Shown: positions 53,323 through 63,400 of the stretch, piece by piece
Layout: the number at the start of each line of letters is the position of its first letter
How positions within the stretch are numbered: the first letter of the stretch is position 1
DNA from: a virus
Length of the DNA stretch: 64,000 nt
Strand: one strand, 5' to 3'
IMG/VR virus record: IMGVR_UViG_3300025009_000050
Coordinates: 62,001 to 126,000 of that record
The notes under the pieces: model-generated
Seen by the model: only the letters and a program-made list of their open reading frames with translations
Told to the model about the DNA's origin: nothing
Databases searched by the model: none
Translations under genes and position numbers: made by a program

Positions 53323-54747
53323 CTATTGAAGTGTCATTAACTTCAGAGTATATTGATGGATTATTGGACTCAATGAAGAGAAATAGGTTTTACCTATCCT
53401 ACGCATTATTATCTTGACTCTAATATTAGATGTAAGATATTCATACTTAACTCTTATCTTAGCATCTCCATGATTAATCTCCATGTTCTCTATGTTATTA
53501 GACCCAGTAAATGTTTCAGTAAAATATAATCTATTGCTATCTTGATAGTATTCAAATGCCAGATTCTCTGGAGCATTTTTAACAGCATCAATCTTAAGAC
53601 TATATGGACTTAACACAGGAGTTTCCTTGGTTATATAATCAGTCATATTTTTAGTACATACAGCATTAGGAATGCTATATGGATTCACTGATGTGGTTAC
53701 ATTTTTATTAGGTATGGCTATACTTGCATTTTCAAGATAAACATTGATAGGCTTATAATCAAATTCATAAGCGTTGTAACCTTCTGTGCTATTGATCACA
53801 TCATATTTTATATATGGAGTATATGTCAATTTCACAGAACAATTATGATTTGCCCCATTAAATACTTCTCCCTCTCTACCATCAGGTCCAATGTAGTTAG
53901 TAGGTGTTACACCGATAGAATTGAAATCTAATATATGTGGATTAACTTTCGACTTATCAGGTGTATAGTCTATCGAATAGTCTACTCCAGGTTGTCTATT
54001 TATTATTCTTACACTTAAGCCTAGAGGTCCGAATTCCCATTCTTCGTCTTGCAACTTGACGTTATCTGCATATACTACATTAATATCACTAATTAATGCT
54101 GGAAATCTTAGAGTAGCCTGATCCGAATCTATGAAAAATAGTAGTTCGTTATAGATTCTAGTTTGGCCAATCGGTAGTATTGGATGCCATTGATTATTAT
54201 TAGGTTGTTCTGCATAAGTAATGTAGTATTCTACAGATGTACATCTATTACTTACTGCATTAATACCTACCTGAGGAGGAGTGAATAGAGGATGTTCTTC
54301 TGCTGAGATTAACGATACTTGAATAATATTACCGACAATATTTATTGGCTTAGATACATAGATTGATGACGGAGCTATTTCATTACCAGATATTTTTATC
54401 TCTTTAATACCATATACATATTCTAATTTAGTAACAGAAGTTTGTTCTTGTTTTGTTATGGTAGATGGTGGTCCAGGAGGCGGTGGTGGAGGAGGTGGGC
54501 TACTGTAACTACTACCACTACTATGACCACCACTATGACTACTACCGCCACCTACAGTAAGTGTGTTTGTTGATCCGTTGTAACTCCATGAACCACTAGA
54601 CAGCGAGCTGCTATAACTAACATTAACTCCTGCTGTAGATCCGAATCCAGATACAAAACCTCCAGACCCTCTACTAGAACTGCTACTGCTACTAGAACTG
54701 CTAGACCAATGTCCACCACTTGGACTAGAAACCCATGTACTGCCCAT
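53323..54747 (-). CDS. Virion protein with Ser/Gly-rich and poly-Pro head
   Basis: 474 residues. The first ~100 residues are low-complexity Ser/Gly (GGHWSSSSSSSSSSSRGSGG) followed by PPPPPPPPGPP. The rest shares KLEYVYGIKEIKISGNEIAPSSIYVSKPI and SVEYYITYAEQPNNNQWHPILP with its paralogues. The flexible head may be a linker or adhesin stalk. Confidence 0.6.
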   Translation of the reverse strand: MGSTWVSSPSGGHWSSSSSSSSSSSRGSGGFVSGFGSTAGVNVSYSSSLSSGSWSYNGSTNTLTVGGGSSHSGGHSSGSSYSSPPPPPPPPGPPSTITKQEQTSVTKLEYVYGIKEIKISGNEIAPSSIYVSKPINIVGNIIQVSLISAEEHPLFTPPQVGINAVSNRCTSVEYYITYAEQPNNNQWHPILPIGQTRIYNELLFFIDSDQATLRFPALISDINVVYADNVKLQDEEWEFGPLGLSVRIINRQPGVDYSIDYTPDKSKVNPHILDFNSIGVTPTNYIGPDGREGEVFNGANHNCSVKLTYTPYIKYDVINSTEGYNAYEFDYKPINVYLENASIAIPNKNVTTSVNPYSIPNAVCTKNMTDYITKETPVLSPYSLKIDAVKNAPENLAFEYYQDSNRLYFTETFTGSNNIENMEINHGDAKIRVKYEYLTSNIRVKIIMRRIGKTYFSSLSPIIHQYTLKLMTLQ

Positions 54748-56087
54748 TATGTTACACCTCCAAAGTTAAGACCAGGAAGTTGTTTTACCCAGTCAGGTAG
54801 GTTGTAGACAATATTAGTATTGTATTGAGCATTATAACTATTAATTGAATCGATATACGCTTGAACTTGTACTTTATAATTTGCTAAAGCATTTAGATAT
54901 ATTGCCCAACCATCCCACTCATCTATTTTATTTTGTTCTACAGTTGGATTATAATCTACTGTTAAACCATCCAATGTTATAGACATTTCGTTGGCCGTTA
55001 TCATGCTCCATAGTTCTTGTGAGTCCTTCTGAGCTTTATTAATTGTGTATACATTAGTTGTGTAATTCCTCTGTCTTAAGTAGAAAGTAAATTTCTTGGC
55101 AACTATAGATTGAAATTTAAATATCATTACGTTCTCTGATTCAGTTGGAGGATACCAGTTATTCGATTCTGAGCCATAAACTATATATTTAGGTTCTTCA
55201 TAATTACGAGGGTCTCGTTCATACTTAATGCATGCTACTTCAAGTGGATACACAGAGAAAGGAGTTATGCTTATTTCGTTCACCATTACGGCTTTAGGTA
55301 ACTCTATACTTAGTTTTGTAAGCGCTCCTCCTGGTGGTATAGTAGTTGCACCGTCATCCATGTTAATGTTGATCGCTTGGTCTGACAATACAACTTCTCC
55401 CCAGAAACTAATGAATGAGTTATCTATGGCATTAGATATTGGATATAGTATTTGAGAGACGGGTTGCCCTCTATAATCATCTATGCTTATGGAAGCTACT
55501 AAATTAGCATTATCTCGTAATCTATCTATAGAACTCAATGTTGCTGAAGATAAAATATTTTTAGTATTTATTGATAATATTTCAGCGAATCTTAAAGTTG
55601 TTCCGTCTCTGTCTTTATACATATAAGAGTAGTCTGGACTACTCTCCATGTTTGAGCTTTTGCTAAAGTTTTCTGTGTACGTAGTAACTCTGCTCTTATC
55701 ATTAGAAGCTAACTTCAAGTTCTCGATTCTTTCTTTCAACGCGTTGATTTCACGCTGCAAGTAATTTAATTCTGATGTATGTAGATATTCGTAATTAACT
55801 ATTGCTTCTTCTATTAAGTCAGACTCTCCCAATAGAAGACTCATATCTCCATAAACTTGGCTATGAAAAGTATTAAATTGGTCTGAACTAATTATATCTT
55901 TGTCTGCTGCAAGGAAATTAAAAGTAGTTAATAACGATCTATCGGCAGACAACTTTACAGCTAGTTTTTCATAATCTTCTTCAGTCATTCCTAATATAAT
56001 ATTTTCATTCGATAGTATCAAATCAATTATTCTCTTACGTTGGTTTGACGGAAGAACACTAAGATAGCCATTAAGATAATCTTTCAT
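54747..56087 (-). CDS. Virion structural protein (paralogue-like)
   Basis: 446 residues. Helical N-terminus with coiled coil (LQREINALKERIENLKL), beta-rich middle with KLSIELPKAVMVNEISITPFSVYP and VYGSESNNWYPPTESENVMIFKFQSIVAKKFTFYLRQRNYTT, typical discoidin-like strands. One-base overlap with the next gene. Confidence 0.58.
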   Translation of the reverse strand: MKDYLNGYLSVLPSNQRKRIIDLILSNENIILGMTEEDYEKLAVKLSADRSLLTTFNFLAADKDIISSDQFNTFHSQVYGDMSLLLGESDLIEEAIVNYEYLHTSELNYLQREINALKERIENLKLASNDKSRVTTYTENFSKSSNMESSPDYSYMYKDRDGTTLRFAEILSINTKNILSSATLSSIDRLRDNANLVASISIDDYRGQPVSQILYPISNAIDNSFISFWGEVVLSDQAININMDDGATTIPPGGALTKLSIELPKAVMVNEISITPFSVYPLEVACIKYERDPRNYEEPKYIVYGSESNNWYPPTESENVMIFKFQSIVAKKFTFYLRQRNYTTNVYTINKAQKDSQELWSMITANEMSITLDGLTVDYNPTVEQNKIDEWDGWAIYLNALANYKVQVQAYIDSINSYNAQYNTNIVYNLPDWVKQLPGLNFGGVT

Positions 56088-56398
56088 TATATATCTCCTT
56101 CCTCAAGAATAATTTTGGTTGATACTACCCATGGAGATTGTTCAGATCCGATAGCTCTTATTCTTATATGTGTTGGATTCTTATCAATTTCAATTGTATT
56201 GGTTTCTACCCATAGTCCATCGTTACTCTTAAGTCTAATTCTACTTACATTTCCATCAATAGATGTTTCTTGTATAATTATCATAGCACTTTGTTTGGCG
56301 CTCATACGATACATAACTACTTTACCCAATGCAGGCTTGACAGTTAAATACCTACCATACTTAAAGGTTTTATATTTTGCAGTCTTGTACTTAGACAT
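56087..56398 (-). CDS. Small virion-region protein
   Basis: 103 residues, basic, beta-rich (YKTAKYKTFKYGRYLTVKPA, WVVSTKIILEEGDI). Co-translated with the large gene. No family recognised. Confidence 0.5.
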   Translation of the reverse strand: MSKYKTAKYKTFKYGRYLTVKPALGKVVMYRMSAKQSAMIIIQETSIDGNVSRIRLKSNDGLWVETNTIEIDKNPTHIRIRAIGSEQSPWVVSTKIILEEGDI

Positions 56399-56465
56399 TA
56401 GTACAACACAACGAAAGCGCTATATCTGGAGGTGAAGGCAGTGCACAAAATTTAATATTGTTCAA

Positions 56466-56636
56466 TTACACCATCTCCAAATCTGGTCTCTTAAGATACA
56501 CGTTAGTGATTACTTCTTGTTGTTCTTCTACAGTTAACTTTGTATATGTCGCAACAATTTCCTCAACAGTACCCTCACCAGAGTCTACCCTAGTGATTAC
56601 TGCGTTTGTGAATATATTCAGTTTATAGCTTAACAT
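56466..56636 (-). CDS. 56-residue hypothetical protein
   Basis: ATG 56636 after GGGAGTGTAATAA; stop 56466-56468. MLSYKLNIFTNAVITRVDSGEG then helical VEEIVATYTKLTVEEQQEVI. Looks like a small XkdX/tail-fibre-accessory protein; uncertain. Confidence 0.55.
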   Translation of the reverse strand: MLSYKLNIFTNAVITRVDSGEGTVEEIVATYTKLTVEEQQEVITNVYLKRPDLEMV

Positions 56637-56639
56637 TTA

Positions 56640-56921
56640 TTACACTCCCATCATTTCAGCTAATGCAATCTCTAAATCCGCAATACGTTGAGTCTGTTCT
56701 TGTGCTAGTTCTTTCTCATTTAATTCTCTATCTTCTAGTTCAAATGTAAATTGGCTAGTGTCAGGATCGAAGTACATTACATGATTCTTCCCAAATACTG
56801 GTGCTGGATAATCAGGTACTGAGTTTACTGAGTAACCATTTGGATCGCTATTAATGAGATAAGCTACAGACATTACTTTAAGTCTTGTATTTGATTCTAA
56901 ATTGCCAAATACAACTGCCAT
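56640..56921 (-). CDS. Small tail-fibre-associated protein (XkdW-like pattern)
   Basis: 93 residues; MAVVFGNLESNTRLKVMSVAYLINSDPNG, then an acidic coiled C-terminus (EKELAQEQTQRIADLEIALAEMMG). The final helix is typical of small proteins following tail fibres in Firmicutes phages. Confidence 0.55.
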   Translation of the reverse strand: MAVVFGNLESNTRLKVMSVAYLINSDPNGYSVNSVPDYPAPVFGKNHVMYFDPDTSQFTFELEDRELNEKELAQEQTQRIADLEIALAEMMGV

Positions 56922-56938
56922 GTGTATTGCCTCCTTTA

Positions 56939-58105
56939 TTAGTTAGGTAAGAATGGTAAATATGTTTTACCCATAAATGTCAATGCACTAGGTTGTTGCG
57001 ATACAAAGACACTATTAGTTTTTAATAATGCAAAATAAGGCGAAGTACTATGCCCAATTGCAAGATATTGACTATCAGGTGAAAATACAATTGAATATCC
57101 AGTTATCGACGTTGTATAACTACCAGCTAAAGATATGATATCTCCAGTCCTTTTAAATATATAAACTCCAGAAGCAATTGCTGTAGCTATATACTGACCA
57201 TCTGGCGAGACAGTCATACTATTACCAATACCTGTTAATGTATAATTACTAGCTAACGATATAGTATCTCCTGATCTTTTAAGTAGCGAAAAATAAGGAG
57301 AAGGATAATGTCCTACAGCTATATAAATATTATCTGGTGAAAATGATACTCCGGAACCAGTAGTGAATCCAGAATAAGTTGTGACTGAAGATACCGTATC
57401 ACCAGTTCTTTTGAGAAGACGAAAACAAGGAGTGTTGTCATTAGTTACTGCTATATATTGACCATCTGGGGAGAAAGATACACCGTTACTACTACTACCT
57501 AAAGTACAAGTACCAGCTAATGCTACAGAGTCTCCATTTCTTTTTAACATGGTGAAGTAAGGGGAACTGAAGTGTCCTAATGCTATATACAAACCATCTG
57601 GAGAGAATGATATACTATTTAACATATTTCCTAATGAGTATGTAGCAGCTACTGCTACAGTATCTCCGGTTCTCTTAAGCATAGTAAAGTAAGGAGAACT
57701 AGTATACGCTAATCCTATATAGTTTCCACAAGGAGAGAATACTGCATCATTAACCATAAGACCGGGTGTTGAATAAGTACTAGCTACTGTCACACTGTCA
57801 CCAGTTTTCCTTAGTAAAGTGAAATATGGCGAATTAAGATGTCCTACCGCTATATACACACCATCAGGAGAAAACGATACGCCATATCCAGTACTTAATG
57901 TATAAGTAGTAGCCAATAATGGTTTATCCCATCCTGTCTTATATATCTTATTATCTATCTTACTAAGTAGATTACCTGAAATTTCATAATTTTGGCTATC
58001 TATTTCTGTAAGTTTACTACCAATCTCAACCCAATTACCAGCTATGTCTCTTATCTTAACTGGTGCTTCCTTATGAAAGGCTCCATCATAATATTTTATT
58101 GTCAA
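56939..58105 (-). CDS. Seven-bladed beta-propeller virion protein
   Basis: 388 residues. A short N-terminal anchor (MTIKYYDGAFHKEAPVKIRDIAGNWVEIG) is followed by seven repeats of ~38-46 residues, each close to SFSPDGxYIAVGHxxSPYFTLLKRxGDxVxLAxTYxL. One complete WD40-like propeller. The anchor is shared with the next protein. Likely a tail-fibre or surface-displayed binding protein. Confidence 0.75.
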   Translation of the reverse strand: MTIKYYDGAFHKEAPVKIRDIAGNWVEIGSKLTEIDSQNYEISGNLLSKIDNKIYKTGWDKPLLATTYTLSTGYGVSFSPDGVYIAVGHLNSPYFTLLRKTGDSVTVASTYSTPGLMVNDAVFSPCGNYIGLAYTSSPYFTMLKRTGDTVAVAATYSLGNMLNSISFSPDGLYIALGHFSSPYFTMLKRNGDSVALAGTCTLGSSSNGVSFSPDGQYIAVTNDNTPCFRLLKRTGDTVSSVTTYSGFTTGSGVSFSPDNIYIAVGHYPSPYFSLLKRSGDTISLASNYTLTGIGNSMTVSPDGQYIATAIASGVYIFKRTGDIISLAGSYTTSITGYSIVFSPDSQYLAIGHSTSPYFALLKTNSVFVSQQPSALTFMGKTYLPFLPN

Positions 58106-58117
58106 AGTGTAGCCTCC

Positions 58118-60250
58118 TTAAGTAGGTCTATAATATCTCTTACCTTTGTATTCTATAACGCTTGGTGGTTGAGCATCAAACACTCCTCCTGCTTTCAATA
58201 AAGTGAAATACGGAGAATTAGTATGCGCTATTGCAATGTATTCCCCATCAGGAGAGAAAGTAATCCAGTTCGTACTATTTGCTAAAGCGTAACTACTCAC
58301 TAATGATACTATATTCCCTGATCTCTTAAGTAAAGAAAAATAAGGAGAATTAAAATGAGCTATAGCTATATAGTTGCCGCAAGAAGAGAATGATACTCCT
58401 TTGCCAACGCTTGGCAACGTGTAAGTATTAGACAACGATACGGTATCACCATTTCTTTTAAGTAATGTAAAGTAGGGTGAAGTGCTGTGAGCTACTGCTA
58501 TATAGTTTCCACACGGAGAGAAAGATACGGCATTACTAGTTCCAGTAAACGTATAAGTACCCGCTAAGGATACGGTATCACCACTTCTTTTAAGCAATGT
58601 GAAATAAGAAGAAGTGTTATGAGCTACGGCTATATAATTTCCACACGGAGAGAAGGATACGCTATTTCCTAGACCTGATAATGTATATGTACTCGCTAAG
58701 GATATGGTGTTGTTATTTCTTTTCAGCAATGTAAAATAAGGAGAGGTACTGTGTCCTGTAGCTATATATTGACCATCTGGAGAAAAACATGTATCCCATG
58801 TGATATTTGGTAGGATGTAAGTACTAGCTAATGTGACAGTATCTCCATTCTTTTTAAGTAGAGTAAAGTAAGGAGATGTGTCATGACCCAAAGATATATA
58901 GTTTCCATCTGGGGAAAATGATGATCCATGTGCATTAGAAGGCGTTGTATAGGAACTGGATAAAGATATAGAGTCTCCCTCTCTCTTTAATAGTAGAAAA
59001 TAAGGAGAAGATGAATATGACACACCTATATAGTTACTATCAGGTGAAAATGACGTGTTATATGCATAAGCCAACTCTGTATAAGTAGAAGCCAGTAGCA
59101 ACGTTTCATAGTTACATGGTTGTGCTACCTTCTTAACTAACTCAAATGGATAGCTACCCCCAGTCATGCTAATGCTAGATGGAGTGGCAATCCCTGTCAA
59201 CCTTAAAAGTGTAAGTTGATTAGATGTATCACACGCAATAGCTATGTATCTTCCATCAGGAGAAAAGGAAGTTCCATAACATATTCCTGATATTAGAAAA
59301 GTACTACCTAAAGTAGTTGTATCTCCATATCTTTTAAGTAAGGTGAAATACGGGGAATTGTAGTGCCCTACAGCTATATATTGCCCATCAGGTGAAAACG
59401 AGACACTCGTCCCAATAAAAGTTATCGTATAAGTACTAGCTAAGGAAATTGCATCTGCACTTCTTTTAAGTAGTGTAAAGTATGGAGATATTGAGTGTGC
59501 GACGGCTATATACCATCCATCAGGAGAAAAAGAAACACCTTTCCCCGAACCTGGTAAAGTATAAGAACTGGCTAATGAAATTGTGTCAGCTGATCTCTTC
59601 AGCATTGTTAAATAAGGGGAACCATCATAACCTACAGCTATATATTGTCCATCAGGTGAAAAAGATACTGTTTCACAAGTTCCTGACAAAGTATAAGTAG
59701 TAGCTAATGAAACAGTATCTCCTGATCTCTTCAGCATTGTTAAATAAGGAGATACACTATAACCGACCATTATATATTGACCATCCGGTGAGAATGAAAC
59801 GCCATATCCTGTACACAAATAATCTGATATTGTGTATGTACTAGCAAGTGACATGCTATTACCAGATCTTTTAACGAGAGTGAAATAAGGAGTCTGGCTA
59901 TGTGTCACAGCTATATACAAACCACAAGGAGAAAATGATACACCTTTCCCAGAACCTGGTAAAGTATAAGTAGAAACTTGAATCACATTACCATCATTAA
60001 CTTTAAATAAAGATAAGTATGGGGAGCTGAAATATGCTACAGCGATGTATTGACCGTCCGGTGAAAATGATACACTATTTCCAGCTCCAGACAAAGTGTA
60101 AGTGCTTGCTTGTGTGGGAGCTCCACCTGAATAAGTAAAATTAACTGATTCTGTATTATAGCCACCTTGAGTAGTAACCCAATTACCAGAACTGTCACGA
60201 GTCTTTACTGTGGGATTTACATATTTTAAACCGTCCCAATAACTCAACAC
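58118..60250 (-). CDS. Double seven-bladed beta-propeller virion protein
   Basis: 710 residues. Anchor MLSYWDGLKYVNPTVKTRDSSGNWV, then blades 1-7, a ~40-residue linker (PSSISMTGGSYPFELVKKV), then blades 8-14, all of the SFSPDGQYIAVAHxxSPYFTLLKR type. The low divergence between blades implies recent amplification. Probably receptor-binding or decoration protein. Confidence 0.75.
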   Translation of the reverse strand: MLSYWDGLKYVNPTVKTRDSSGNWVTTQGGYNTESVNFTYSGGAPTQASTYTLSGAGNSVSFSPDGQYIAVAYFSSPYLSLFKVNDGNVIQVSTYTLPGSGKGVSFSPCGLYIAVTHSQTPYFTLVKRSGNSMSLASTYTISDYLCTGYGVSFSPDGQYIMVGYSVSPYLTMLKRSGDTVSLATTYTLSGTCETVSFSPDGQYIAVGYDGSPYLTMLKRSADTISLASSYTLPGSGKGVSFSPDGWYIAVAHSISPYFTLLKRSADAISLASTYTITFIGTSVSFSPDGQYIAVGHYNSPYFTLLKRYGDTTTLGSTFLISGICYGTSFSPDGRYIAIACDTSNQLTLLRLTGIATPSSISMTGGSYPFELVKKVAQPCNYETLLLASTYTELAYAYNTSFSPDSNYIGVSYSSSPYFLLLKREGDSISLSSSYTTPSNAHGSSFSPDGNYISLGHDTSPYFTLLKKNGDTVTLASTYILPNITWDTCFSPDGQYIATGHSTSPYFTLLKRNNNTISLASTYTLSGLGNSVSFSPCGNYIAVAHNTSSYFTLLKRSGDTVSLAGTYTFTGTSNAVSFSPCGNYIAVAHSTSPYFTLLKRNGDTVSLSNTYTLPSVGKGVSFSSCGNYIAIAHFNSPYFSLLKRSGNIVSLVSSYALANSTNWITFSPDGEYIAIAHTNSPYFTLLKAGGVFDAQPPSVIEYKGKRYYRPT

Positions 60251-60259
60251 TGCACCTCC

Positions 60260-60400
60260 TTAAGTACTAATGTCTATCCATATATCATTTATTGAAGGAT
60301 TCTGTGGTGCCGTAGTTGATACTGTAACCTTGATAGGTACATCTTTCTTAGTTACTATAGGATAACCTCCAGATGTACTACCACCTTCAAGTTCTGCTAT
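60260..60400 (-). CDS. 46-residue protein with apparent AUA start
   Basis: No ATG/GTG/TTG near the 5' end. ATA 60400 is six bases after AGGAGGTG and gives (M)AELEGGSTSGGYPIVTKKD, ending in DIWIDIST. (ATC immediately upstream is also possible but only three bases from the site.) It follows a promoter. Likely a small virion-associated protein. Confidence 0.55.
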   Translation of the reverse strand: MAELEGGSTSGGYPIVTKKDVPIKVTVSTTAPQNPSINDIWIDIST

Positions 60401-60444
60401 GATAAACACCTCCTGGGTATAACTAACCCATTGTAATAACCTAT

Positions 60445-60473
60445 ATTATACACTATAATTCTACTAAAGTAAA
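60445..60473 (-). promoter_or_regulatory. SigA-type promoter (minus strand)
   Basis: On the - strand TTTACT (60473-60468), 17 bases, TATAAT (60450-60445), overlapping the end of the giant fibre gene and driving the 46-residue gene and the propeller genes. Confidence 0.65.
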
Positions 60474-63400
60474 GCTTTTTCTATAATTTTCTCACTTATA
60501 AGTAAGTTGTTTTTCTTTGCTCTCATCTGGCAGTTAGTTATATTATTTAACTCAGTATCAGACAATGCACGCTTTACCACAAACAAATCTTTAAAGTAAC
60601 TATTTGATACATTAATATTATCCCATCCACCAAGCATTAAATCATACCCATGTTGTGTGACAAAATAATTAGAAGGTATTGTTCCAAAAGACGTTGTCCT
60701 AATATAGATTTGTCCATTAATATATTCTCTAATAACTAAATTTGTGCTACTCTTTACTAACGATACCATATGCCAGATGTTAAAATAAGTACTAGGTGTT
60801 ATGGTTGATGGGGTAGATGAATATATAGCATCTGATCCGCTAGTCTTTCCCCACCATATATAACCTCCACCAACAGTGTTCCCGTTACATCCTAGACTTG
60901 ATAAATTATATCCAGTTAAAGTTCCTGTACTTGTACCAACTGGCATTACCCAATATATGATAGACCAGTCTCCATTCCAATCCAATCCTATAGAGCTGTT
61001 CAGGTTATATTGTAATTTCGTAGCAGGTCTTGTTGTTAAAGCAAATGGAGTAGGGAAGGGTAATTGTTCTAACTGGACATCTGTTATATAAAGTTCTGCA
61101 TTTGAATCAATATTAGAACTACCACATACGCATCTAAATTGTACCCAAGGAGCTCCAGCTGGAACTGTATAAGTAACACTATATCTAACCCATTTATCAT
61201 ATTGTACATATGAGGAAAATGACCAACCAGTAGTATCATTCCCAATCTGTAATACAGACTCAGATCTTGAGTATGTCGAGCTTGGTATATATACCATCAT
61301 TGACCCAGTGTAAGTCGATCCGACAACTAAACCATTTAAAGTACTCCAATCTCCTAAGATAACAACACCACCCCATGAGGAGGTAGTTCCTTTAAATTTA
61401 GCAGCGCATCTACCATAGAAACATCCAAATTGACTTGTGTCAAACCAAGTACTCCATAAAAAATTATTGTTAAGCTTAGGATAACTTATATTACAAGCTC
61501 CATCTGTTATTATATTAGTTGTACTAGATCCAACCCATGCTGAGTAATCAGAGTAATATTCATTAGATGTTGATGATGATGGGATCGAGCCATTAACATT
61601 ATAACCATCGTATACTAACGGGAAATGATAAGTGCCATTAGGCATTATAGGTTTTTCTACCACAATACCTTTTAGATCTCCTTCCTTAGTAATGGTAAAT
61701 GAAGACTTATATAATTTGCTTACTTCATCATCACTTAATGCTCTATTGTAAGAAGTAAAGTTACTAAATTTAGAACTGGCTGAAGCATATCCATGTCTTC
61801 TTCCTAATTCTATACAACTATTAGTGGGAGTACTAAATGTTAGTCCTGTTGATGAGCTCACGTTGACTCCGTTAACATATAATTTTAATACTCCACTAGT
61901 CCATGACATAGCAAAATGATTTTCATTATTGTCATTAAAATTAGGATCACTAGCATATGAATAAGATACGCTGCCTAACGCATAATAAAAATAAAATATT
62001 TGTGTACTTCTAATAAATCTTCCCCACATGCAATTAGCTTGGCCTGGTACTCCCCATGTAAAATAGTTATCTACATATGGTTCTGCAGTTCCATTATTTA
62101 TGGTAGAATTCTTCCAACCAATAATACTAGCCATACGAAATACTATTGTGCCTTGAGAATAACTAAGAATATTGGAGGGAAGATCTAATGAGCTTGAGTA
62201 GCGTATAGATTTAGTGAATGATGTTGTGTATGGCTTCTGCTCTAACTGTACATCAGTTAGATAGTACTTTGCTCTATTTGCGTCAGCATAGAAATAAAAA
62301 TACTCACTTCCACCAGTGGCACCAGTCGTAAATGTATAACTATGTTTAACCCACTTTCCAATCTCTGGAGTTAAATTATAATTTGTATCCCAAGGTCCAT
62401 TAGGATCAAAAATAACAACCCCAGATACCCTATATATTAAGAATGATATAGTGTATGTTGTATTGGCTATAAGAGTAAGAGTATAATATCTATAATCAGT
62501 TTGAATCCAAATTCCAACGTCTTGGTATAAACACGTTTTACCATCATTTAGAGTAGTTGTATAGATTGTTGCATTACCCTTTCCTCCAGAAAGATCCCAT
62601 CCAGTTAATCCACTAGAAAAGTCTCCGTTATTAATTAGATTCGTAGTTGGCTCTTCTATTGAAATGCCGTCATTATTAATTGTCGTATTAATATTAGTAC
62701 ATACATTAACATCTGCGATAGAATTCTGTAACCCATAACAATGCATAGATGTGTCTACATAGACTGGAAATGTTGCGAATACTAAACTTGTATAGAATAA
62801 GATATCGTTTCTATAATATCTTACGGTTGTATTTTTAATCTCAATTTTGAATGTATCGGTATCGGCATTACATGTTCCAAAGCTTCCAATGTTTGTACCA
62901 TTTTCAAATACGTAAAAAGAACCATTAGTATCTATCGCATAATCTATATCTGTATAAGAGAATGTAGTATGATTACTATTGAACCCAAGCATTTCTGCTC
63001 CAGTGACTCCGTCAACGTATTTAACTTTCCATTGTAATGAAACGTCACCACTGAACTTTTCAGATGAGATAGCCCCTGAATCCCAAGCACCTGTTCCTGC
63101 TGTTTTAGTTAAGCTGTTATCTGTTCCAACCGTAACACCAGTAGCGTTTTGCCATGTTACAGGATGCCATCCAGGATTTGCTGTAATACCTAAACTATTC
63201 ATATAGTGTGTCTTACCACGTGATGTTTCCTGATATTCTCCTTCTACGCTACTATCAAATATTGTATACCAAGTAACTCCATCCCCTGAGACCTCTGTCT
63301 TAGTATTATGGTATGTTCTACCATCATTATAATAATGCCATACTTTAATTAGATCAATATTAAATAGATCACCAAGATCAACCTGCACCCAGAATGGAGT

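Noticed and set aside
58118-60250. Programmed hypervariation (DGR) of the propeller repeats
   Set aside because: No reverse transcriptase or template repeat is present in the window; blade similarity is explained by duplication.
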